Below are positions 44,355 through 51,636 of a stretch of 64,000 nt of DNA, in pieces. The notes beneath the pieces are model-generated. The model made no database searches, was not told where the DNA came from, and saw nothing but the letters and a program-made list of their open reading frames with translations. Source of the DNA: Rikenellaceae bacterium. Its GTDB lineage: Bacteria; Bacteroidota; Bacteroidia; Bacteroidales; Rikenellaceae. The translations under genes were made by a program, and so were the position numbers. The stretch is taken from assembly GCA_015059965.1 (NCBI GenBank), contig SUZM01000008.1, positions 30,442 to 94,441 on the forward strand. The letters run 5' to 3'. Every line of letters starts with the position of its first letter. Positions within the stretch are counted from its first letter, which is position 1.

Positions 44355-45524
44355 TCCTCTGGTAGTGGAGAGGGAGGGGGAATAACCCCTCCCGCCACAG
44401 ACCCTACCCCGGGATTAACCAATTTGACCGCTTCTGTAAGTGGTACGACAGGTTGGGCGGGGTGTGTAATCAGTGAACCTGCCTATGTACTCAACGGGCA
44501 GGTTTACTTTGTCTTTACCGCCACCGACAGCAGCGACACCGTGACGGGTATTTTTGATTGCCAAGGCACACAGACCTACGCCCAAGTGAGCGATATCGCC
44601 CTTCAGGCCGGCACGACCTACACCGTACACGCCTGGTGCACCGCAACGAATGACACCACGGTCCTCAGCAACAGCGCAACCATCGTCACCGAGGCAGCGA
44701 TAACGCCCGCACTCGGAGCGGCGTGGTTGGAGATGCCTGCCGAGATGAATGGCACGGAGGCTGTGATGACAAGCAGTTCGACATCGAACCTCTTTACGCA
44801 CACCTACTCCTACGACAGCAACCACAGCTACACCGTATGCTACGACACCAGTACGATGACCACCTACTGGGTGGCCTATCCTCTCGGTAGTGAGCACACG
44901 GCAGAGAGCGGATATCGCACGGATAATTGGTCGTATGTAAGCGAGATTTCGACGAACTGCCAGGCGAATATTATCTCGTCATCGTACAAAAGTTCGGCAT
45001 CGGGAGGTTCGAACAACTATGACCGAGGTCACCTCCTGCCGTCGGCAGCAAGAAACCGATCGGTGGCAATGAACGATCAGACCTTCTACACCGTCAATAT
45101 TGCTCCTCAGAATGCAACATTCAATCAGGTGACCTGGAACAACCTGGAGGCCGCTTTGAGAGGGTTGGCGCAGAACGGCGACTATCTCTATGTAGTAACG
45201 GGTACGATGTCTCCCCAGGTGGATGACGGAAACGGCTCGTTTACCCCCGAGAGGACCTATGACAACAGCGGAAAAGAGATTCCCGTGCCCCGCTACTTCT
45301 ACACGGTAGCGCTGAAGGTGAACAACGAGAACAACCCGACATCGGCCTCGGCCATCGGATTCTGGTGCACCAATCAGACACACAACGACGACTACAGCAA
45401 TTATGCCGTGTCGGTGGACCAAATCGAGCAGTGGACCGGCCTGGATTTCTTTGTGAATCTGCCCGACAGCGTGGAGAGTTCAGCCGAGGGCAACAGCAAC
45501 TGGAGCACTTTCCAGAATTTTTAA
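44355..45524 (+). pseudogene. DNA/RNA non-specific endonuclease domain, separated by in-frame TGA
   Basis: In the same frame as the preceding lipoprotein, the sequence continues past TGA (44352-44354) with SSGSGEGGG, a proline-rich linker, a fibronectin-like domain (LTNLTASVSGTTGWAGC ... VTEAAI) and a beta-beta-alpha-metal nuclease domain of the NucA/EndoG kind. The nuclease signature DRGHLLPSAAR places the general base His at 45030-45032, and the metal-binding Asn is in NIAPQNATFNQVTWNNLE. The domain is complete to its own stop and is followed by a strong terminator. It has no start codon with a signal peptide, so without read-through of the TGA it would be unexported or not made. Either a recent nonsense mutation (for example GGA to TGA), stop-codon read-through, or a base-calling error. 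Confidence 0.75.
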
Positions 45525-45543
45525 CATTTCCGGAGTTTCCGAC

Positions 45544-45576
45544 AAAAAAACCTGCAAGTGATTGCAGGTTTTTTTT
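45544..45576. terminator. Bidirectional intrinsic terminator
   Basis: A-run, CCTGCAA, loop GTGA, TTGCAGG, T-run, 20 bases after the nuclease stop. Perfect stem, efficient in the plus direction and also able to stop minus-strand transcripts. Confidence 0.92.
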
Positions 45577-45589
45577 GTTGGTTATTTTA

Positions 45590-45785
45590 GAGGCAATGAG
45601 CAGAGCTCAATGAGGAATGAGCAATGAGCAATGAGTAATGAGCAATGATTTTTTGTCGTTGGGAATATTCTTGGGTAATATTCCGATGCGTAAGCCAAAA
45701 AATTGCTCATTGCTGAATGCTGAATGCTGAATGCTGAATGCTGAATGCTGAATGCTGAATGCTCGTTCCTCATTGCTCATTGCTG
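45590..45785. repeat. AATGAGC / GAATGCT tandem repeat block
   Basis: AATGAGC units with 10-base period (45595-45645), an AATATTC palindrome (about 45658-45692, GGGAATATTCTTGGGTAATATTCC as arms in two halves), then seven or so copies of TGAATGC with period 10 (45708-45765), and two CATTGCTC units. The right end supplies the stop codon of the 5'-nucleotidase gene. Same modules as at 21.0 kb in the opposite order. Confidence 0.85.
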
Positions 45786-47180
45786 AATGCGTTGTTCGGG
45801 CTCCGTAGGGGTCCAGGGGCCGCGGGCGAGGTGTGAGAGCAGGGCATCGGTAACCAGCAGTTCGGTGGTCGTGCCGCCCGTGCCCTGCACATCGCGGTAG
45901 GTCTTGAAGATATAGTCGCCCAGGGCCACGCGGTAGCGCCGGCCCTCCTCAAGGGTCGGGAAGCGGACATCCGTGGCATCGCGGCCATCGGTGATCACCT
46001 CATAGGGCACCGTGCAGAAGAGGTCGATGCAGTGCGACTCCGAGGGCTTGACCGTATCGTTGAACTTCGTAACAATCAGTCGCCGCAGCTCCTGAGGGGT
46101 CATCTCGATCGTCGAGATCTTGGAGGTGAAGGGCTCGAGGTTATAGATCTCGACCAGGGGCACCTCGCCCGCAGCGAGGCTGTCGAGGCGCACACCCCCA
46201 TAGTGGTAGAGCCCGATCTCGGCATCGGCGGCCGAGCGGATGCTCTCGGCGAAGAGCAGGGCCAGGGCAGTACGCGAGGCGGGGGCCGTAAGTTCGCCCA
46301 CGGGCCGCCGGAGTTCGGGGTTGGCCTTGATCGAGGCGACCAGGGCCGCGATTTCCGGGTCGGGGGCATAGCCCTCAAGCGGCACCTCGCGGAAGGTCAG
46401 CTCGGGGGTGCCATCTGCGCCCCGGCGCACGGTCGTAGCCCCCACAAAGCGGAGATTCTTGCCCGTCTGGGTGATCAGCGTACCCGCCACGCGCTCATTC
46501 GCGCGGTCGTGGCTATGGCCTCCGAGAATAAGGTCGTAGCCCGCTCCGGTGCGGGCAATCTCGCGGTCGCGCTCCAGGCCCACATGGCTCAGCAGCACGC
46601 GCACATCGCACGTCTCGAGGGTCGGGGCCAGCTCGGCGGCCGTCTGCACCGCATCCGTGAAGGTGAGCCCCTCAAAAATCGCATCGTGGCCGTCGGGGTG
46701 GTTATTGGGGCCGTAGTTCGTCACCACGCCCACAAATCCGAAGCTCAGGCCCCCGCGCGAAAGGATACGCGATGCCTCGAAAGGTCTCAGCTCGGCTCCC
46801 GGACCGCTCTGCATATTGGCGCAGATCAGCGGGAAATTCAACCCCCGGACCGCACGCTCCAGGAGCGCCTGGCCCCCATCGAACTCATGGTTGCCGAGCA
46901 CGCCCAGGTCGTAGCCCACACGGTTCATCAGCTCGAGGATCGGCCGACGATCCTCGGCAAGGTCCACATAGGCATTGCCCGTCCAGCGGTCGCCCGCATC
47001 AACCAAAATAACCTCTGCCGTATCGCGGCAACGCTCAACAGCCGTGGACAGCTGCGGAAATTGATCAATATGCGCATGCATATCGTTCGTGGAGAGGATC
47101 ACCACCTCGCGGGCCGAGGGACGGCATCCCACAACCACCAAAAGGGCGATCATCAGCAGGTAGGAAATGGCTCTTTTCAT
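45777..47180 (-). CDS. 5'-nucleotidase / UDP-sugar hydrolase family lipoprotein
   Basis: From ATG 47180 the protein has 467 residues with lipobox VVVGC (Cys19). N-terminal metallophosphatase domain: STNDMHAHID (metal ligands Asp and His, about 30), VDAGDRWTGNAY (about 61), GNHEFDGG (about 97), LLSHVGLERD (about 165) and GGHSHD (about 190). The C-terminal 5'-nucleotidase domain (about 280-460) has the substrate-stacking region near YRVALGDYIF. It dephosphorylates nucleotides or UDP-sugars outside the cytoplasm for nucleoside salvage. The stop codon TGA lies in a CAGCAATGAGC repeat, so the last residues RIQQ are repeat-encoded. Divergent from the nucleoside-kinase gene, which fits a salvage theme. 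Confidence 0.9.
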   Translation of the reverse strand: MKRAISYLLMIALLVVVGCRPSAREVVILSTNDMHAHIDQFPQLSTAVERCRDTAEVILVDAGDRWTGNAYVDLAEDRRPILELMNRVGYDLGVLGNHEFDGGQALLERAVRGLNFPLICANMQSGPGAELRPFEASRILSRGGLSFGFVGVVTNYGPNNHPDGHDAIFEGLTFTDAVQTAAELAPTLETCDVRVLLSHVGLERDREIARTGAGYDLILGGHSHDRANERVAGTLITQTGKNLRFVGATTVRRGADGTPELTFREVPLEGYAPDPEIAALVASIKANPELRRPVGELTAPASRTALALLFAESIRSAADAEIGLYHYGGVRLDSLAAGEVPLVEIYNLEPFTSKISTIEMTPQELRRLIVTKFNDTVKPSESHCIDLFCTVPYEVITDGRDATDVRFPTLEEGRRYRVALGDYIFKTYRDVQGTGGTTTELLVTDALLSHLARGPWTPTEPEQRIQQ

Positions 47181-47199
47181 AGCTTTTTTTTCTTTCTGA

Positions 47200-47230
47200 T
47201 TTGTAAAGATAGTAATTTTTCGTAACTTTA
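47200..47230 (+). promoter_or_regulatory. Promoter of the nucleoside kinase fusion gene
   Basis: -33 TTTG (47200-47203), 19-base spacer, -7 TAACTTTA (47223-47230); start near 47237. It interleaves with the divergent promoter on the other strand. Confidence 0.65.
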
Positions 47231-47234
47231 CCAA
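47204..47234 (-). promoter_or_regulatory. Promoter of the 5'-nucleotidase gene
   Basis: Minus-strand -33 TTG (47232-47234), 20-base spacer, -7 TATCTTTA (47204-47211). The two divergent promoters occupy the same 35 bases, so they should compete for RNA polymerase. Confidence 0.6.
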
Positions 47235-47249
47235 GTAAATAGCAAGATT

Positions 47250-48932
47250 ATGACCTCCACCGACCCGATTACCATCTTCTGCGAAAACGACGGCAGACAC
47301 CTCCAGGTGCCCATGGGGACTCCCCTTTCCCTAATCGCTCAGAACCTCAAAACCGAACAGGGACGTCCCCTGCTCGCCGCATTTGTCAATAATCGGCTCA
47401 AAGAGCTCTCCTACCGCATCTGCAGCCCCGTATCCGTGCGTTTTATCGACATCTCCTCCTTCGCCGGTTTCCGCCTCTATCAGCGCACCGTGTGGTTTGT
47501 GCTCCAAAAGGCCGTTCGAGACCTCTGGCCCGGAAAGGAACTCTCCATTCGCCACTCCCTCGGCCAGAGCGGATTCTACTGCGAAATCGAGCAGATGCAG
47601 CTGATCACCGACGAAGAGATCGCCGCCCTCGAACTGCGCATGCAACAGATCGTCGAGGCCGACTTCCCCATCAGGCGCCAGCACCTGACCACCTCCGAGG
47701 TGCGCAAACGCTACATCGAGGCGGGGCTGGACGACAAACTCCCCCTCCTGGACTCCCGACCCCGACTCTACAGCACCCTTTACACCATGGACGACATGAT
47801 CGGATACTTCTACGGACCGCTCGCCCCATCGTCCGGATTCGTGAAGCACTTCTCCCTCTCGCGCTGCTTCAACGGATTTTACCTCGCACTCCCCCTGCGT
47901 ACCGACCCCGATCATGTACACCGAAACACCATGCAGGAGAAGATGTTTGATATCTTCCACGACTACAAACGCTGGAACGAACTCCTGGGGGTTGCCACCG
48001 TGGGGCAGATCAACGGCCGCATCCTCGAGGGCAGGATCGGCGAGATGGTCCGCATCGCCGAGGCTGTGCATGAACGAAGCCTCTCGAAGATCGCCGACCG
48101 CATCCATGAGGCCAACCACACCCACGGCACCCGCCTCGTGCTGATCTCAGGACCCTCGTCGAGCGGCAAGACCACCACGGCCAAGCGCCTGACCGTACAA
48201 CTGCAGGTCCTCGGGCTCAATCCGCACATCATCTCGCTCGACGACTACTTCGTGGAGCGCGACAAGACCCCCCGTGACGAGAAAGGAGACTACGACTACG
48301 AGACTCTCGAGGCGATCGACCTCGCCCTCTTCAACGACCATCTGACTCAACTCTTCGAGGGAAAGGCCGTCACCATCCCCCGCTACAACTTCATCACCGG
48401 ACTGCGCGAATGGCACGAGGAGTCGCTGCAACTCGACGAGCGCTCGATCCTGATCGTGGAGGGAATTCACGGACTGAATCCCCGCCTCACCCCATCGATT
48501 CCTGCCGAGCAAAAGTTCACGATCTACGCCTCGTGCTTCACCTCGATCTCGATGGACAACCTCTCGCGCATCGCCACCTCGGACAACCGACTGCTGCGCC
48601 GCATGACACGCGACTACGTCCAGCGCGGCAGCACTGCCCAATCGACCCTGGCCCGCTGGGGCAGTGTGCGCCTCGGCGAGGAGAAGCACATCTTCCCCTA
48701 CCAGGAGAATGCCGATGCGATGTTCAACACCTCGCTCTTCTACGAACTCTCGGTCCTGCGCCCCCTGGCCGAACCGATCCTGCGCGAGGTGCCCGACACG
48801 GTGCCCGAGTACGACGAAGCTTGCCGATTGTTGCAATTCCTCGACAACTTCACCCCGGTTTACGACCAAAAGGATATTCCTCCAACCTCGATTCTGCGCG
48901 AATTTATCGGTGGCAGCACCTTTCAATATTAG
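47250..48932 (+). CDS. Nucleoside kinase with ThrRS-like N-terminal region
   Basis: A 560-residue fusion. Residues 1-75 resemble a TGS domain (ITIFCENDGRHLQVPMGTPL). Residues about 95-240 resemble the second additional (editing-type) domain of threonyl-tRNA synthetase (HSLGQSGFYCEIE, LELRMQQIVEADFPI, MIGYFYGPLAPSSGFVKHFSL). Residues about 290-520 are a uridine kinase/phosphoribulokinase P-loop domain with Walker A GPSSSGKTT (about 301-309), SLDDYFVERD (about 329) and the IVEGIHGLN segment (about 407). The aminoacylation core of ThrRS is absent. Such proteins are annotated as nucleoside kinases from homology; the substrate and the role of the front half are not established by the sequence. Confidence 0.85.
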   Translation: MTSTDPITIFCENDGRHLQVPMGTPLSLIAQNLKTEQGRPLLAAFVNNRLKELSYRICSPVSVRFIDISSFAGFRLYQRTVWFVLQKAVRDLWPGKELSIRHSLGQSGFYCEIEQMQLITDEEIAALELRMQQIVEADFPIRRQHLTTSEVRKRYIEAGLDDKLPLLDSRPRLYSTLYTMDDMIGYFYGPLAPSSGFVKHFSLSRCFNGFYLALPLRTDPDHVHRNTMQEKMFDIFHDYKRWNELLGVATVGQINGRILEGRIGEMVRIAEAVHERSLSKIADRIHEANHTHGTRLVLISGPSSSGKTTTAKRLTVQLQVLGLNPHIISLDDYFVERDKTPRDEKGDYDYETLEAIDLALFNDHLTQLFEGKAVTIPRYNFITGLREWHEESLQLDERSILIVEGIHGLNPRLTPSIPAEQKFTIYASCFTSISMDNLSRIATSDNRLLRRMTRDYVQRGSTAQSTLARWGSVRLGEEKHIFPYQENADAMFNTSLFYELSVLRPLAEPILREVPDTVPEYDEACRLLQFLDNFTPVYDQKDIPPTSILREFIGGSTFQY

Positions 48933-48990
48933 CCAATCGGAGGCCCATGTTTATCCCCCGATATTACACCTGAAAAGAGAATTTTGACCT

Positions 48991-50190
48991 ATGAAAAAGA
49001 TTTCGTTACTCCTTATTTTTACACTGTTGTCCCTCATGGCCGGGGCCCAGGAGGCTCTCTGGAACCACAGCGATATCACCTCGCCCGAGATTCACGCCAA
49101 CGGCTCGGTTACCTTCCGTCTGGTGGCCCCCGAGGCCCAAAAGGTGGAGCTTACGGGCGACTTCCTGCCCCCGCAACGGGTGATGACCCCCAAAGGCGAG
49201 CAGCTCTCGGCGGGCGTGGTCGCCATGACTCGGCAGGAGGGCGGCCTCTGGGAATACACCACCGATCCTCTGGCCTCGGAGCTCTACGGCTACTCGTTCA
49301 CGGTCGACGGACTGCGTGTCACAGATCCCAACAATGTCTACCTAAACCGCGATATCGCATCGCTGACCAACATCTTCATCATTCCGGGCCGAAAGCCCGA
49401 CGACAAGGGGGCACTCTACAGCGTACAGGAGGTTCCCCACGGCGCGGTAACACGCTGCTGGTACCCCTCGCCTACCCTTAAGAGTGAGCGCCGCCTCTCG
49501 GTCTATACCCCCGCAGGCTATGCCGATTCCGAACAGGAGTATCCCGTTTTGTACCTTCTGCACGGCATGGGAGGAGATGAGGAGGCGTGGCTCTCGCTGG
49601 GTCGCGCAGCTCAAATTCTCGACAACCTCATCGCTCAGGGCAAGGCCCGGCCGATGATTGTGGTGATGACCAACGGCAATGCAGCCCTGCAGGCTGCACC
49701 GGGAGAGACGGCACAAGGGCTCTACAAACCCACCACAAATCTGCCCCGCACGATGGAGGGGTCGTTTGAGAGCGCCTTTGAGGATGTGATCAACTACATC
49801 GACAGCCACTACCGCACGCGCGCCGAGAAGTCGGGACGCGCCATTGCCGGCCTCTCGATGGGAGGATTTCACGCTCTGCATATCTCGCGCTACTACGAGG
49901 AGATGTTTGACTATGTGGGTCTCTTCTCGGCCGCCATACGTCCCGAACGGGCCGTCAATTCCCCTGTATACGAAGATTTTGAATGGAGCCTGAAGCGTCA
50001 GAAGCAAAATGGACTGAGACTCTACTGGATCGCCTGTGGCACGGAGGACTTCCTCTGGGAGCACAACAAAAATTTCCGACAGCTGCTCGACGAGATGGCC
50101 TTCCCCTACACCTTCCGCCAGAGCGACGGAGGCCACACCTGGCGCAACTGGCGCATCTACCTCTCGGAGTTTGTACCCCAACTTTTCTAA
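48991..50190 (+). CDS. Secreted esterase with N-terminal E-set (CBM48-like) domain
   Basis: 399 residues with signal peptide (cleavage after AGA/Q at about 20). Residues 25-120 form an immunoglobulin-like E-set domain (VTFRLVAPEAQKVELTGDFLP) of the CBM48 kind. Residues 140-399 are an alpha/beta esterase of the feruloyl-esterase/esterase D type: VLYLLHGMGGDEEAWLSLG (oxyanion region), AIAGLSMGGFHAL (nucleophile Ser near 289), and GGHTWRNW with the catalytic His near 385. In Bacteroidota such proteins remove acyl groups from plant polysaccharides; with no SusCD genes nearby the substrate stays open. 58 bases after the kinase gene, same strand. Confidence 0.87.
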   Translation: MKKISLLLIFTLLSLMAGAQEALWNHSDITSPEIHANGSVTFRLVAPEAQKVELTGDFLPPQRVMTPKGEQLSAGVVAMTRQEGGLWEYTTDPLASELYGYSFTVDGLRVTDPNNVYLNRDIASLTNIFIIPGRKPDDKGALYSVQEVPHGAVTRCWYPSPTLKSERRLSVYTPAGYADSEQEYPVLYLLHGMGGDEEAWLSLGRAAQILDNLIAQGKARPMIVVMTNGNAALQAAPGETAQGLYKPTTNLPRTMEGSFESAFEDVINYIDSHYRTRAEKSGRAIAGLSMGGFHALHISRYYEEMFDYVGLFSAAIRPERAVNSPVYEDFEWSLKRQKQNGLRLYWIACGTEDFLWEHNKNFRQLLDEMAFPYTFRQSDGGHTWRNWRIYLSEFVPQLF

Positions 50191-50196
50191 TCGCGC

Positions 50197-51273
50197 ATGG
50201 TTCACTCCTCCCTCACCCCAAATGGGAAGCGGCCTCTGGTGATTGCCGGGCCCTGCAGTGCCGAGAGCCGCGAACAGCTCCTGGAGACCTGTGAGCGCCT
50301 GGCCCGCACGGGGATGGTCGATCTCCTGCGTGCCGGATTGTGGAAACCGCGCACCCGCCCCGACTCCTTTGAGGGGGTGGGCGACCGGGGTCTGGAGTGG
50401 CTCCGGGAGGCCCGAGAGCGCACAGGACTGCCCGTGGTGACGGAGGTCGCCTCCTCGCGCCATGTCGAGGGGGTGCTGCACCATGGGCTCGACGGCATCT
50501 GGATCGGAGCCCGCACCACGGTAAACCCCTTTCTGGTCCAGGAGATTGCCGAAGCGGTGGCCGGAAGTCGGCTGCAGGTGCTGATCAAAAACCCCATGCA
50601 CCCCGATGTGGAGCTGTGGGCAGGAGCCGTGGAGCGCTTCCTGAAGGTTGGAGTTCCGATCACACGCCTGGCATTGGTACACCGCGGCTTCTCGACCTCG
50701 AACCATTGGCCCTACCGCAACGACCCGATGTGGCACCTGGCATTCGATATGCGACGCCGCTTCCCCTCGCTTCCCCTGATCTGCGACCCCTCGCACATCG
50801 CCGGAGATCGCGCATTGCTGCTTGAGGTAGCCCAACGGGCAGCCAACCTCAACTTCGACGGCCTGATCATCGAGAGCCACCGAAGTCCCGATGAGGCCTT
50901 GAGCGATGCTCGTCAGCAGATCACCCCCGAGACCTTAAGCCGGCTCTTGCAGAGCGTAAGCTGGCCCTCGCAGTGCAGCCTCGATGCCGAATATCTGCGC
51001 ACGCTGGCCGCCTGCCGCTCGGAGATCGACCAACTCGATGCCGAGATCTTCGACCTGCTGAGCCGCCGCATGAAGGTGGCCGACCGCATCGGCCGCGTGA
51101 AGCGCGAAAACGACGTGATGATCCTCCAGAGCGACCGCTGGGCCGAGGTCGTGAAACGTATCGTGGCCCGCAGCAGCGAGCTCCGCCTCAGCGAACACTT
51201 CCTGCGCACGGTCCTCGATGCCATCCACAACGAGAGCATCGAGCACCAGGGAGAGGTGATGAGAAATGAGTAA
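50197..51273 (+). CDS. Bifunctional DAHP synthase / chorismate mutase
   Basis: 358 residues. The N-terminal 265 residues are a class I-beta (KDPG-like) DAHP synthase: VIAGPCSAESREQL (10-23), AGLWKPRTRPDSFEG (about 46-60), IGARTTVNPFLVQ (about 106), DPSHIAGDR (about 199). The C-terminal 90 residues are an AroQ-type chorismate mutase (RSEIDQLDAEIFDLLSRRMKVADRIGRVKRENDV). The order, synthase first and mutase second, is the type common in Bacteroidota and allows feedback of prephenate-pathway products on the first step. It starts six bases after the esterase stop. The last residues VMRNE and stop are part of an AATGAG-like repeat. Confidence 0.92.
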   Translation: MVHSSLTPNGKRPLVIAGPCSAESREQLLETCERLARTGMVDLLRAGLWKPRTRPDSFEGVGDRGLEWLREARERTGLPVVTEVASSRHVEGVLHHGLDGIWIGARTTVNPFLVQEIAEAVAGSRLQVLIKNPMHPDVELWAGAVERFLKVGVPITRLALVHRGFSTSNHWPYRNDPMWHLAFDMRRRFPSLPLICDPSHIAGDRALLLEVAQRAANLNFDGLIIESHRSPDEALSDARQQITPETLSRLLQSVSWPSQCSLDAEYLRTLAACRSEIDQLDAEIFDLLSRRMKVADRIGRVKRENDVMILQSDRWAEVVKRIVARSSELRLSEHFLRTVLDAIHNESIEHQGEVMRNE

Positions 51274-51367
51274 TTGTTAAGGTGCTTATATACAAGATTA
51301 CACAATAGGGATCGAAATTCTCTTTGCACACCTTTTTTTACTCACGGCGTTCCGCCGTGTTTATAAA

Positions 51368-51474
51368 TGCTGACCCACCCCCTAAATCCCCCGCCTCGGG
51401 CAGGGGACTTAGTCAGCCTGACGGCTGAAAAAGAGGTCATTTTACACCTTGGTGTAAAATGATATATAATTACC
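51368..51474. repeat. 107-base dispersed repeat, copy B
   Basis: Same orientation and nearly the same sequence as 28180-28287; differences are an A/T change in GAGGACATT/GAGGTCATT, a lost A in the palindrome centre and a C/T near the end. Both copies lie 3' of plus-strand genes. Confidence 0.85.
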
Positions 51475-51551
51475 ATTGTTAAATTCCAAATCTCCGTAGT
51501 ATTCTCTGCGCCCTCTGCCCTCACAAATTAATCGGAATTACCCCCCCCCAG

Positions 51552-51595
51552 AAAAAATTGAGCCTGTCCAACCACTCGCGGACAGGCTCAATTTT
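51552..51595. terminator. Bidirectional intrinsic terminator
   Basis: AAAATTGAGCCTGTCC and GGACAGGCTCAATTTT around a ten-base loop: a 16-base perfect stem whose ends supply A- and T-runs for both strands. It separates the aro gene from the PiT gene. Confidence 0.9.
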
Positions 51596-51636
51596 GTCTT
51601 CAGCCTAAAAGGCCGAGGCCGGCAGAGGGCCCCAAA

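Larger units (their letters stand above)
51274..51636. other. Gap between aro gene and PiT gene
   Basis: Convergent intergenic region. It holds a small CACGGCGttcCGCCGTG stem (51342-51359), the 107-base dispersed repeat (51368-51474), a nine-C run near 51541 and a bidirectional terminator. No gene is supported. Confidence 0.65.
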
